The notes under the pieces: generated by a model
What the model saw: the letters and a program-made list of their open reading frames with translations, nothing else
What the model was told of the DNA's origin: nothing
Database searches by the model: none
Made by a program: the position numbers and the translations under genes
Shown here: in pieces, positions 23,470-38,200 of the stretch
How positions within the stretch are numbered: the stretch's first letter is position 1
How the letters are laid out: each line of letters starts with the position of its first letter
Assembly: GCF_905475465.1 (NCBI RefSeq)
Contig: NC_062246.1
Coordinates: 11,496,001-11,560,000 of the forward strand
Source: Pieris napi
Lineage: Eukaryota > Arthropoda > Insecta > Lepidoptera > Pieridae
DNA: 64,000 nucleotides
Reading direction: 5' to 3'

Positions 23470-26285
23470 AAAAACAATATTAAAAAGTGATTACCGTTTA
23501 CTATTAATGAACGACTCTGAGTACCTTTCGTAAATCTTTTTGCTTTAATTATAATTGTTAATTGTAGATATTTGGAATTTGAAAAATAGCTAGTATAATG
23601 TGTATTTATAATAATTTTATAAGTACAAAATAATTTAATGAGTTGAACTTAAGATTGTCATTTGATACATATATTGTGAAGAGCTAAGATAGATAGAGAT
23701 AGATAAGCTCAAAAATATTTATTTATATATTTCGATGAAAAATATTGGTGACTTGAAAATGTAATACATATTTAATTTACACAAAATACAAAGTTTTAGT
23801 CGCCTATTCATTATATTCATTGCGTCGACAGTGAGGGTAGACGTTTCGCCCTACCCTCACTTAGGCTTAATGCGTAACTTTGAACCCCTCTCGTATTAGT
23901 GTTATTTTTAAGGACAATAAAACACAATATACATAAACAAATTCTCCATTTTATTTTTACCGATAAAAAATAAACTAAAAACTACTAATATTTAGTAAAA
24001 AAAACTATATAATCGGATCTCTCGTACACGAAACAAAAGTCGTTAAAAAAATAACAAACAAGCCAAAATAACTTATAACAATTGGCAATTAACGCCGCGT
24101 TCCTACATTTAAATTACGGACAACCATTCGTTTTTTTTAAGGTTTTTGCTGTGTATGTTATCCGTAATTTAAATTTAGAATTTTTCCCATTTCCTATTAC
24201 AGCGAATTCCGTTTAGTGAGTCCAACAAAATCGTAATTTCAAAACGTGTATCGAGATATAATATGCTGCATCATACCATATACATTTTACTATATCTAAA
24301 CCTAGAAACAAAGTCACATTAGTCGAAACAAATATATTAATGTGATTTTGAGATGGACTGACTTTTCCTACACGTTACAATAACATAAGGTATGACGCCG
24401 ACTATAAAACTGTTTTTACTCTAATTAAATTCTAATGCATTCGGAGTTAAATGGATATATTAGTATATAACAATGTATGTAACAACTACCCGAGTTCTAT
24501 ATAAAAAACACTACGTTATTTCTACTAACCGCAGTCGCTTCTATATAGTTTAATAAAAAAAATTGTAATTTAACTTTATATAAATCTTTATATCTCACTT
24601 CTATAAATATAATTTGTATAAAATATTATTTTAACCACACATATTTAGAATGATTAAGGCAGTGACTTTGACGTGTAATGTCATATAACAACGACATAGT
24701 CATCATAAGATATGGTAATTGCGTTATTTATGATTTGTTTGACATCAAATTTGACAATTCTGATTGACAAATCTGCTATACACAGTCCAATTTTAGTTAA
24801 ATAGAGAGCGTCAGACCATTTAATATTATACCATGCGCTTATATAACAAATTAAAATCTAAGAAATATCGATTCTGTAAAAAAAGCTATCGATCACAGTC
24901 TAGAAAAGCGAAAAGGTCAATCCACCGGTTTTTTTTGTTTCCATGAATTTTTTATGGACCTTAAACATATTATTGTTCCATGTTTCAAAAATTCAATGGA
25001 TTTATTACACTAATAAAAAAGCGAATTTTCATATTTGTTTACTTCGTAACATAAGCTAACTAAATCTAGGGGTAAAATTTATTTTCTTAATATTTACATA
25101 AATAAATGGATTAAAATAAATTATAAATCTATCGATAAAATCGACGGACTTATCGCCGCATCACTATTCGGTGTTGCCAGTGATAGGCCTAAGTGATGTT
25201 CCATTCTAACGTTTTGTGATTTGCGGTTGCAATTGCTCATGATAAACTGTCAACACCGTTAAAATTCAAATTGCCATTATTAAAAAAGCGTTTCGGTGTG
25301 ACCACACTGAATAAAGTACCCTCAAATTTAAATTTTGGGCAAAAATGTAAAAACCGTTTATTTCCAATAATAAAATCCAGTGTGACCGCACCTGTCATTC
25401 TTCCAAACTAATATGAGAACGACAATATATCCCTCCCTCTCTAAACCCTAATAAACGAGAGAGACATCGGGCAAATGTGGAACCGAGCATATTTACAATT
25501 TCGCGTAATTTACAAGCAATAAAAATAATTTAAATCGAATATTTGTGCTAAAGCTTGCCCAATTCCACCTATCTTAGTTCGGAGTCCGTTTAATCCACCA
25601 CGCGATTATAATAATATAAAAAAACTAAACACTCTTCCGTCTCTATCAAATAAGCTGTAATGAAAAGAGACAGAAGAGTTTCGTTAGAAGTTATCTGAAA
25701 TAATCTTGTCTCTTTCCATCAAAGCGTAAATATTATGACAGAAAGAGACGTCAAAACTGTATTGTAAAAAACTGTCTGTCAAAAACTAATTTTTGAGAAA
25801 ATTTTAATGAACTTTGAACTCTTTAGCTGGCTTTAAAAGGGTTTTGAATTTTATGACATGACATTGACAAAGAAACTTGTTATTTTCCAGAATGACGTCT
25901 GTCATTATTGACATATGATTTAACTTGGGGTATATTTTAACCGTTTGCGGGTTCCATTACACATTTTTGTGTCGCGGTTTATAATACATATGTATTATGA
26001 AGTTTCTATAGGAGATTTTGTGTCAGCTATTTACGTATACGCCATACGTGTAAACATAGCCTTTTGGGTACCGAATATTGGAAATAGCGTGGTGGATTTA
26101 GTATAAACGGTGTAATGCTGTCCCACTCACAACAATAGCAAATATAAGTGTTAGAGTGAGACAATACGATTTCGTCAAGCATTTTACAATTCATTCTTCT
26201 CCAAATTCTGCCAAACGTTTCATCGAAATTTGAACCTCAAACATTCAAAATGGAAATAGTATGAAAATACCGCCATTTTATACGC
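23470..26285. other. Convergent 3' region of the P gene and PAT1
   Basis: No coding frame is recognised. A plus-strand AATAAA at 23916-23921 and a minus-strand AATAAA (TTTATT at 23950-23955) face each other about 30 bp apart. They are possible ends of the P gene and PAT1 transcripts, which would give PAT1 a 3' UTR of about 2.3 kb. Confidence 0.35.
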
Positions 26286-29200
26286 CTAGCACAAAAACCT
26301 TATTAAAAGCTCGGAAACGTCATTTTTCGTCAAATCCGCGAAATCGGACGCCCTTTTACCTCTTTGGAGTATCTCTATGGTACTTCTGGATTCCAGCTGC
26401 TTGATATGATGCAGCAGCTTGGTCTCTGACAGTGGCGAAACCGGTTTTGCCACATTCAAAGTTGTATTTTTGAGCGCTCTCGCGACAGTTTTGAGAAATT
26501 TGAACCACTGCCGTTCGCTGGATGTCGCTTCTGGCGTGTTCGAGAGGACCATTGCCTTTTCGGCTAATGCGCAAACGCAGCTCAGAGTTAACTGTAAAAA
26601 ATCGTAATTTTTTTAAACAAAATATTTTATAAAATAAATTTTAATTTTAAATATTTTATTATTTTCTTTTCTTTGAATTAGGGAGCGTTCAAATATTACG
26701 TCACGCAATTTTTGGAGATAATTGACCCCCAATGTTACGCGCCGTAACGTTTTTCTGTACCCAAGAATAGTAAAACGTTTCGTAACCACTTAGTGACTCT
26801 TTATACGTAAAAGTTACTATTATGTGGTGTAAGTCGGAAATAATATTAACAATAACGCGTAATTCAATCCCCGCCCCGCCGTAACGTTTTACAAAAGGAA
26901 AATTCGTTACGTAATACTTGAACGCTCCCTTCAGCTATTTAGAACTTTTAGAACTATTAAACAAGTATTGGTTCCGACACCTTAAGTGAATTCAAATTTA
27001 TGTTACAAAACCCCCCTATTTTCGGTAGGGGGTTTGAACCCTTATATACAAATTAAACCAACATTAGTTCTTCAAACTTACAGGATTAGTAAGCGCATAC
27101 GGGGTCCTAGCGGGATCCAGAGTTTCAGCGATAATCCCACAACACTCCAACACTGCTATCCATGCTGAACTGTTTTGTATGTATCTGAAATAATATGTAT
27201 ATTATATACACACATATATAACGGACGTCCAAACGGACGTAGAAACAAGGGCAGACGAAACGAGCGATGAAAAGACGCGACTGAAAGGTTGGAGAAAATT
27301 GAATGATGACGGCAAAAAATAAAATAGGGTGGAAAAAGGTGGAGGTCTTCTCCCGGACAAGAACCGCATCTTAAAAAACGGTGGCATAAAATTCATAAAA
27401 TTTTCCGTATTTGGTTCCAACATTTTCGTTCTAGAAATTTCGACTTTTTTTTATTTTTTTATTTGGACCACAAAATTAGGACAAACACATTATATAAATT
27501 GACATACATACCAGGTTATTTTAGAATAGGGATCAATGAAGGACCTATATGATGGCTTAAGAACAAACTTTGATTGAGTAAATATATTCTATTTAAAAAA
27601 AACTTTTTGTTTCTCCCATACAAAACGCCAATTTTATATGTAAAAACCTAATAACTACAATCTACTTAAATATATTCTTTCACTGTCACTAGAACCTCCA
27701 GACGTTGTACACGTCTTAAAAAAGTCTAAACCATTCTCAAATCCACTTTAACACAATGTCATCCAAATGAGTCCATCCATTTGGGAGTTTAATTACAAAC
27801 ACACACAGAAGAAATATATACATAAAAAGATTTATTTTTATTTAATTAAAATGTTTCACATGTCGGATTTCTCATCATTAAATTGTACCTTCAACAAATG
27901 CAATAGTAAAAATACTCACTTGCGATAATGTTCCGACAATTCAGCCACCCGGGAGTCGAACCTGCATCTTGTGGAAGGCAGAGCGCGTAACATACGGCAC
28001 CAGAGGAAGCGAAGTCGCGAATGTGTCGCCGGTACCCGTGTGATGAAACGGGTGACAAGAACCTGAAAAAGGATTTATAAGTTTGTTTTTTTTTAAAGTT
28101 TTAATGTTTAATATGTCATCATCCTATCGTTTATAAAACCGTGTAATGAAAAAAGAACTGATTTCTCATTCCATAGCGTTCTGACATTTCATAAGCGTTG
28201 CTACTAAAAAAGTTATCCACCGAAAAAGGGACAAATTTTACCCATTTAGGGAATAAAAAATTAAATGCTACGTATTTTTTATGTTTTACCTAAAAAAGGT
28301 AAATCTAAATATTTACTTTCTCAAGTGACCTAATACAAAAATAACAAATATTTCAATATCAGGAACAATATATCGAATTAACTTTATTTTATTCTTTAGC
28401 TGGCATCACTGCGCACTAATTCCAAGTTTAGTAAACCGTTTAAAAAAAATAAAATCTTATCTTTACTAATGCGTCTTTTACTGTTTGTGATGAAAAGGAA
28501 CGTAATTACCACTCACCGTTAAACCACTTTTAATGTAGAGCTTCGCACTTAATAAAATAGATACATTCACTAACAAATAAAATGTATGTATAGAGTCAGA
28601 TGTTCAGACTCGTATTGAAAAATGCCCGGCCAAAAAAGTTTGTAATCTCTGACATGTCAAATGTCAATGATAGCTGTTAGAATTCTAAGGAATAAAAAAT
28701 CAGAGTATAGTTCTGTATCAAATACTCACCCGTCCCTTTCTCACAGTCAACATCTGAGACAGTCTGTCTCCGTACAATAACCCGGTGAACATTTTGCTGA
28801 GTAATTCATCTCTGTCCTCATCCAACAGATTCTTCACGGGAACTGGCTTCTGATTTATCGCCAGATTCACTACCTATATTGAAATTAAATTATTTAAAAA
28901 AATGGAATCCGCAGAAATGTTATTTTTTTTAGTAAATATGAAGGAGAAAGGATTTGATTTTGTATGTTTCTAATGACTACCTAAAGACTTTTGGATAGAT
29001 CTCAATTCACAATTAAAATGTTATTTGCCAGTTCTTCTCTTCCATTCTACGGTCTAGATTTGAAAACTGGCAGTAAATTTAAAATTAGAAGCATTTAAAG
29101 TATTCTTTTTTGACGTTCATAAGTGTACATTGTGTTACCTATAAACTAGCCGTTTCGCGCCCGCTTTGCTGGACGAATTAAAATAAATTTTATGTTTCAT

Positions 29201-32200
29201 TATTTTATTTTTTTCTTCATATTTTTATTATTCTTCTTTTTAACTTCCCGCTAAGAAAATTGAAATATTTCGAAAATCGAGTTTTTAACAGATGTTGACG
29301 TTTAGAGGTTCTAGGAAGCCTCCCCGAATGTTTCCGCGGTGAAGTCCGTATGGATATAAAGTAAAACAGCAATAAAAAAATGAAGGAACGTTGGAATAAA
29401 AAAAATAAATAGCCATAAACCATCTAGGAAAAATTTCATCGAGGAATGGTGGTAGTTTCATGTCGATACGATCAGTGGTTTAGGCGTGATTGAGCCTCAA
29501 ACGAAGACCATTTTCATTATATATATATATAGATAGATGATTTTTGACTTTTTAAAGCCAAAAATTGCATTTGACATATGGGAGTCTGACTTAGCTAAGT
29601 TGCGACTCTGAATCTTATATAACATTGATTATATCCCTAGATCTATAATAACATTGATTTAGTTATCATTATCATTATACCTGTCTTTTATCCACACAAT
29701 CACTCTTAGGACTGTCCTGTTTAGGCCTTCGTTGCACCGACTCTATATTCTTTAAGAATACATTCGAATCATCCTCCTGCACTTCAGACTCTTTCTGCGC
29801 TGCTTCTAGTTGCTTCTGCTTCTCTTCTCTTTCCTGAAGATTGAATGTAAAATATAGTGTAGTACTTAATATAATAAATTTTTTGTCTCCAATTATCTGG
29901 CTCGAAGGACCAAAACATTATATTTAAAGTTGTTAACTCAAAACGAACAAGGGTGATTAGATTTTTATCCGTTGGTCTGCTAAACTAAAATATATATACA
30001 GTAAACCCCTCTATAACACGTTTTCCGTCGCCCATACAACGCGGCGATTTCTCACGTGATACTTCTGTACTATGAAAGTTAGAATGATTTATCAAGTCCA
30101 TAATTAGTTTCGATTGTGTTGTTATAAAATTAAACTAAATAACTATTAATTCGTGTTTATGAATTGTTCAAAAATCGGTTTTACGATAATACTCTACAAC
30201 GCGATTTCCTATAACGCGGTCCGATTCTACCGCTTTATTTTGTAACTAACCTTTAATATGAGGGCATTAGATATCGCCAACGGATCATTCAGTTCCTCCA
30301 GCCTCAACAAAATAAGGTATAAAGCTTCGATGTCCAATAGAAGCTGTTTCGTTCTTTTCATCTCACGAGGTATCTGCAAGACAGTATTGAAATATTAAAT
30401 AGTTCAGGATGCTTATAGGGCTCCCACACTATTGTAATGTGTCTACAATATTTGGTTGTGCAGGAGTGGACTGTTTTTACGTCACGATGCGTCAGCGAGC
30501 TGTATCTCTGGAAAGGCGCGTGCATGGCAGCCCTAACCTGATGCTGGCCGTAATAGCGGGAAGTCTGGACTGCCCTAACATGAGTCATTGCCATGGATTG
30601 CAAAATCAGTGGCTCTAGAACCTCTTTAGGTCTAGGGCTCAGATTTCTGAATGTATTTCATGATCATTTTTAAATATAAGTGATCAGCCTCCTGTGCCTG
30701 ACACACGCTGCTTTTTGGGTTTAAGACATGTCGGTTTTCTCACGATGTTTTCCTTCGAGCAAATGTTAAATGTGCACATAGAAAGAAAGTCCATTGGTGC
30801 ACGGCCGGGGATCGAACCTACGACCACAGGAATGAGAGTACCACGCTGTAGCCACTAATTTTAGTGCCCTTTTTTTTATTATTGAACATACTTTAAAGCT
30901 AATTAACATTGTTGGCAACATTACCTCAGACGGATGAGTGGAGCTAGCAACACTGGGTGCTCGTGACAATCGTGACCCAGCTGGTTCCGAACCCACTACC
31001 TCGACGTCGATGATCTTACGTGGGGCTGTTACACTGCCGCACTGAAAAATACAAGATATATAAGATATAAGCCGTCTTTCCATTAAAATGTTGTTTCTTT
31101 AAGTTTTACAAATTAAACAAAAAAACGTGGGTAGATATAATTTGTTTTTCTCAATGGAGGAGAGTTCCCTATCGTCGTATTTTTAATTAGACGAAGTCAA
31201 CTGACGTTTACGGTGTTGTCAGTTTTTAATGAAATAAAAATAGTGTTGTGACAAAGTAAAAACCCCTGAATTAATGATCGGTGATGGCACTAGTCGCCGC
31301 GCAGCGCTTTGTAATAAGACGTCAAAAAACTGATTGCAATTACATAGTACTAGTACCTAACATATATCAGAGCACTTTTATACAAGTTTGAAATAGAAAT
31401 AATATTCTTTTATTGTTTGTAATGATTAACTATTCACACTAATTGTTCATTCATCTGATTGAACAAGAACTGAACGCATCACTATTACTTTAAATATGGC
31501 AACATTATTTTACAAAGTGACATTAGCTACTGTCAGTTGGCTTCGTCTAATTAAAAATACGACTATAGAGGAGATCGCTCGAATGCGGATGTTATTTCAC
31601 AGTGAACCGAACTAGGACCTAGAACCTAGAACCTAATCTCTTTTTGATGTAAGTGACAGATAAAATACCTGTAGTTTCCCCAAAGAGTTCTCAAACTGCA
31701 GCGGCACATATGTCCTTGTCTGGTCTTCACTTGTCGAGTTGTGTCTGTGTGAGTTGTGTCTCTCTCTGTGTCTATGGTTGTCTTCTTGTTTAACACCTAC
31801 ACATAAATCTAAATATTATTAAGAAATCCTCCTCATCATTAAGGCATACTCCGTAACCAGCAGTCTCGACTTTGGCAATCCATAATGTTGGGCAAAATTG
31901 CGGGTAATCGAAAAATGTCTTGGCCTGGCTGTCTTTTCAATTGTCAATAAAAAAAGAGATTTGGGAGATTGACTGCCGACCTTCAGTAATTGGTGGCTTC
32001 TTTTTTAATTTTTATTTTCACTTACATTATTATAATAGCTAAATGTGCTTGCAATCTTAACACTAACGGCCAAAACCAATATGCAATATCAATCCAATTT
32101 TAGCTGTCATAGACTGACAATTCAATCCATTTCTAAAGAAAAGCATGCCAATATTCAATACATGGACTGAGATACCAATCTAATTATTCAACCAATCGTT

Positions 32201-35200
32201 CAGAGGGCGGATAGGAGATTGAAGATTGCCCTCTGTATGAAAATGAATGTTTACTCATGCCAACAACCTATCTGTCCATTTTGACAGTTGCTTCGATTGG
32301 CCAAATCAATCTCGGATTGCTATCGGTGAAACTCGTATGATTTGGGTTTGGGATTGCGACCTAACTTAATATTCATTGGGAAAATTTATTCTTCTTCGTC
32401 ATCTTCCAGTTCTAGTGATAGTGATTTGGAAGTTTAAATGAATTATCCGATTGGGATAGTAATTCTGAAGCTGAAAGAAGACAACGTACTTCTGTGCGAA
32501 GACATAAGAAGACAAGAATTTATTATATCCAGAGCCTGAATGAAGCCGAATTCACATTTAGATTTAGGTTAACAAAAGAAGCTTTGGAGACACTTTTACA
32601 CAAAGTGATGTCTATATATGACTTCTTGCAGGTTTCATCTTTTCATCAACTTTTGTAAAAAAAAATTAAATATTAGCTACAACCAAAAATATTTGTTACT
32701 ATAGATACTACCTACTAACTCCACTTCAAAACCTCAAGACTCCAGCAGAACATCTTTATAACGAATCTCAAATACGAAGCAGAAATGTGGTGGAAAGGAC
32801 ATAATATGGTGTTTGGAAAAAATCGGTTCCCCAAAATCGGTTTGTCAAAAAAGGTTTTGCTTCAAGTATCTCGTGTACAAGCCGTGATAGTGGCATGTGC
32901 AGTGTTGCACAATATTGCTATTGATATGCGAGATGAACATTTTGAACTACTGCAACAAGTAGATGAACAAGCTGATGATATTGATCAAAGCGCAATTGAC
33001 AACGTGGGAAATGCAAGTGTGCGAAGTAATCTTATACGTGATTATTTTGCTTTATTACTATAATATTTTATAAATTACAACATTTTTGAGATAAATTAAA
33101 TAAAAATTCAATGCTTTTATTTAAATAAAAATACAAATTTTTAATACAATACATCCTCGCTCCAGGTACAAAATCTATTATTTTTCTAATTTATTTAACA
33201 ATATATTTTTTTCTATGGCCCATAATTCTCTTTTATGCCCTCTTTCTTCCTCTTCAAATGCCCATTGCTTTCTCTTATTTAGAAGCTCTTCCTTTCAATT
33301 GACTTTCATTTCCTTCGACAGACAACAATATCATGTCTTTGACTTTTTCCTCGATAGGGGGTAAGAGGAGTAGCAGCACTAGGGCCACCTCCTGTACGAT
33401 ATGTTTCAGCATGTATCAAGGCAGACTTTTTTCTTGTAGCCCTCATTAAGCTTTAGCACTGCGAAAGTTTACCCCACTTGTGCTATTAAACAGCGCCTCC
33501 AGCGTCTTCCAGCACCGCTCTTTCTCCTGCCAGGTGACTGAGTCACTCTTTTTATTTTCTAATATATTTTTATGGTCAGCAACAAGCGAAGTTAGAAGGT
33601 CAACTTCTTCCCGGCTGAAATTGACGCTTCTTTCACGTTTTTGCGTAGACATTTTTTTAAGTTAAAGAACCAACCTCGAATCACAAAAACAACATACACA
33701 AACTACTCAGAGAAAATTTATATTTGTAATAATATGTACTAAAATACTCAATAACCTAACAAACAAAAATACCATATGACAATGACAGCCCGTTTCATTA
33801 CAAGTAATATTAAATGACCAACAAAAAGGTTAAGGTTCTATGTTTTTCTATAGAATTTTGTAACTTTATTTGTTCGTAACAAAAAAACAAACAAAACGTT
33901 GCATAGCTATTTGCTACTTTATCCATACATTGTGAAACAGACCCTAAGTCTTACTTATTTTATTTCGTTCCAAAAACAGCAAACTTTTGGTATGCTTGAA
34001 CACAACATATTGCATTGAACGAAACGCGGTCGAGAGGCAAGGATCACGCAAAAGATTGCTGTCAATCTTTTGTCAAATAAACAATCGGATAGCAGAAATG
34101 TTTATTGGCATGCACATTGGAGACCGGTCTTTAGATATGAATCAGTCCAAGATTGGTTATAATCATAGATTGATGATACATTATTAATTTTGGCCGTAAG
34201 TAGATCACAGCCGGTATTAGTAAAGAGAAAAAGAGAAAGAAAAAGGAGTAAAGAGAGAAAGAAATTATTTATATACAGTGTCTCTATATAACGAATTTCA
34301 AGGGACCGAGCATTTTTATTCGTTATAGAAAGGTTTCGATATAGTGAATGAAGAATAATTAATGTATGGGGTTTGTGTTAAACCAAACAAATTTAACGTA
34401 TTTTTATGGTATATAGAGTTTTTTACGTTATAAACAATGTTCACAGTATTACTATATATTTAAAAAAAAGCAAATGTTAAAAGTCTATCTGATACCTAAT
34501 CCGCACTGTTTAGCAAAAAATTACTAGTAATATTTAAAATTGTATGTGTAATATTTTTTTTTTTGTAAATTGTATGTTTATTAAATTGTCATATATTTTT
34601 GAAAAGATAACTTGTAACATATGCTGTAGATAAAATTTTATAAATAATAAACTTTAATAACCAAATAAAAAATATAAAAGAAATGACCCGTAAGTAAAAT
34701 ATTTCAATACCTCCACTATAGAATGGATGGTTCTGTTGGTTGGCCTTGTGCGCTTCCTTGATACCGGCTTTCTCTTTGTTCGCTTTTCTCTCTAAGAACA
34801 CCTACAAATTTAAAAAATATATACTTAAAAAAATACTTTTATAATAAACTTAATCACCACTCAGCACTGATAGATCACCAAGGTCATAAGTTCAAGTCCC
34901 GATGAAACAAATGCTTCATGATGAAGAGCTTCATATCCGCGAAATTGACATGGTGTTTTTTTATATAAAAGAGGGTAGACGGCTCATCTGATGTTAAGTG
35001 ATACCGTCAACCATTAAAACTTACTTTTTTTTATATGTCTTAAGATTTTTTTTTATAGAACAGGGGGCAACGAGGCTCACCTGACGGTAAGCGATACCGC
35101 CGCCCATTCACACATCCATCCCATCCACTCACATTTCCAGAGGGCTCGCGAGTGCGTTGCCGACCTTAAGAAATGTCGCTTTTAAGAATTGGTATGTTCT

Positions 35201-38200
35201 TTTCTTGAAAGACCCTAAGTTTTGGTTCGGAAATACTTCAGCGGGCAGCTGGTTTCACATAGTGGTGGTGCGCGGCAAAAACTGCCTTGAAAAACGCTCA
35301 GTTGTGGAACGGCGGACGTCGAGGTGATACGGATGTAATTTCGTATTTTGCCTTGACGTCCGATGATAAAACTCAGCTGCAGGTATTAATCCGAACAACT
35401 CCTCTGACCACTCCATGGTAAAAGAGGTAAAGAGTCCCGACATCCAAACCTTAGGGTAAATATTTTTATTGAATAAACTTTTAAATATAAACATACCGTA
35501 TAATAAAAGTCGTGTATATAGGGTGTTCCCGTATTAAGTTGCAACATTTGTATATTAATGAGCCATTGTTTCTCGCGTTGCGTCATCAAGCCCGCGTATT
35601 CGTCCACATCGCTGGACGTACTTCCGTCGTCGCTGGTGGAGTCTTGGCTAAAATAAATATAAATTCTTACTTAATAAAACTTTTAACTGAAAGAATTCGG
35701 GCTTTCAAATAACTGACCAATAGTTATATCTATGTACGTAAGATGTAACAAGAATGGCTTCAGACTTAAATCTATTATATATAATTCTTGTATCACGGTG
35801 TTTGTATTTTACTCCTCCGAAATGGCTCGACCGATTTTCGTGAAATTTTCTGTGCATATCGGTTAGGTCTGCGAATCGGACAACATTTATTTTTCCCCTA
35901 AATGTTAAGGGTGGTCCACTACTAAATTTTTTATTTTAATCAAGGCATCATATCAGGGTTTAACCATCAACACATAGTATTACACACACATATTATGGGT
36001 TTTTTTCTTAAGGCCCTATCCCAGAACGAATTGCTGTGTCAGTCTCTCGGGGTGGACTGTGGGGCGCAGTGGAGAGCTGGAGCACTGAGGCGCGCCGGCC
36101 CGTTATAACAATTAGTTATGTAAAACATTAAATTAATTTAATTTTATCAATTTTTCTGAAATTGATACTTGGCTTGCGATAAAATATATCGTGTAAATTT
36201 CAAAATCATGTTCTATATACATTTTCGTCATAAAATGAATTCAAAGTATCAAAAATTGGCTGTTTGTATTTCTTTTCTATCAAGCGAAGTTATTTAAATC
36301 GTGTATCGATCTTTCAAAATGGACATAAACTACTCAACTCCACCATATATTTTTCCATTCGCCCTACTTCAAGAAACAATGACGAAAAATGGAAAGAAAC
36401 TACTTTTTTGGAGTTGGCGACCAGAATGGTAATAAGTAAAATTTATATGTATAGTTTTCCTATTTTTAACGTTTTTATGTTTCGATGATGTATTCCATTG
36501 GCTATTTGTTCAGTAGAATTGTTGTTTGTTATTAAGTTAGCTGTGGAGACAAAATAAATTAAAAAACCTCTGCCATTTAACATACCTGAGGTTATATCCA
36601 CCATTCCGCTGTCCCAACATCGGGTGGATTATGTTGTTAAAATTCCTTCCCAGCATTGGATGATGGCTCGCGTTGTGAAAACTGTTATACATCAACATCG
36701 GATGCGTATTTTGAATCATTTCAACCAAATTCTGTGACGTCAGCTTTTGGGAATTATTGTAAACTTGACTTTTAATTTTTGGTTCCGGACGCTTTTTCGG
36801 TGATTGGGATTGGTTTTGTTTAGCTTTTATCTGTTCGGGTTTTGGTGGTGGGGCCTGTGAAATTTAAATAAAATCAAAGTTAAGATAGCGTTATGCAATC
36901 TGGAGTTTGATCTTTGACTTAAGTAATTCAGTATCCTTTATCATCTACAAAGTCGATTCTGATTTGATGAACCATTTTTATACTCTGATTTTTAATTTCG
37001 TAGAATTCTGACATCTATCATTATTTGACATGTCAGAGATGGCAAACCTTTTTGGCCGGGCACATTTTTAAATTTCAATACGAGTCTGAACATCTGAGTC
37101 AATACATACATTTTATTTGTTAGAGAATGTATCCATTTTATTAAGAGCGGTGGTCCACATTAAAAGTGGTTTTACGGCGAGTGATAATTACGTCCCTTTT
37201 CATCACAAACAGTAAGAAACGCACAAGTAAAGATAACATTTATTTTTAAAGGTTTACTAAACCTGGAATTAGTAGCCAGTGATGCCAGCTAAAGAATAAA
37301 ATAAAGTAATTAAAGTTAATTCGACATATTGTTCGTGATCTTGAAATATTTGTTATTTTGTATTACTTGAGTAAGTAAATATTTAGATTTACCTTTTTTA
37401 GGTAAAACATAAAAAATACGTAGCATTTTATTTTTTATTGCCCAAATGGGTTATATTTGTCCCTTTTTCGGTAGATAACTGTTTTAGTAGCAACGCTTAT
37501 GAAATGAGCTCAGAGTATAGTAGCTTGCCTATGTGAAAATTATCTCTGAACATATCTTGAACTTGGTACTTTAGTATCTCTAGTAGTAATAAATAGATTT
37601 GTATAGAATGGAGAATTAACGAATGGAGCTTAAAACTTCTTTGTCACATGAAATGTGCCGAGTCTGATTTACCTTTTTACTAATGTTTGTGTAATTTATT
37701 TTAATGCGTTCTGGTGTTATATTATCTATATCAATATTAAAAATAAAATAAGTATTATAATATAAATATGTAACTAAATATAATAATGACATAGAACACT
37801 CGTGATGACAGAAAAAAGATAGAAAATTTAAGCATAATTTAAAGAGATTTTCTTTTTAAAAACTCACCCGAAAATTCTGATTAAATTGATTAGCGTTTGA
37901 GTTAAAATTCTGCCTCGGCATTCCCATACCGGGAGGTGGTCCCATCATTCTTGGGTTTCCCATCATATTGTGAAAATTTCCGCCAAAATTCCCATTTGGC
38001 ATCATCTGATTGGCATTTTGACCCATCTGATGGGAGTTTTGACCCATTTGATGGGAGTTCGGACCCATCTGATTATTTTGATTAGAATTTTGGTTCATAG
38101 GGACATTATGTATTTGATTCAAATTTTGGTTTTGTCCTATGTGATTCATTTGTCCCATTTGATTAAAATTTTGTGGCATCTGATTTTGATTTAAATTTGG

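Larger units (their letters stand above)
32067..34196. mobile_element. PIF/Harbinger transposon remnant in a PAT1 intron
   Basis: This 2130-bp element is flanked by TAA on both sides (32064-32066 and 34197-34199). Its inverted ends begin CGGCCAAAACCAATATGCAA and, from the other side, CGGCCAAAATTAATAATGTA. It carries the two genes expected of Harbinger in convergent order: transposase (+) and a Myb/SANT-like DNA-binding protein (-). Both are broken. It lies in the PAT1 intron between exons 34711 and 31796. Confidence 0.88.
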
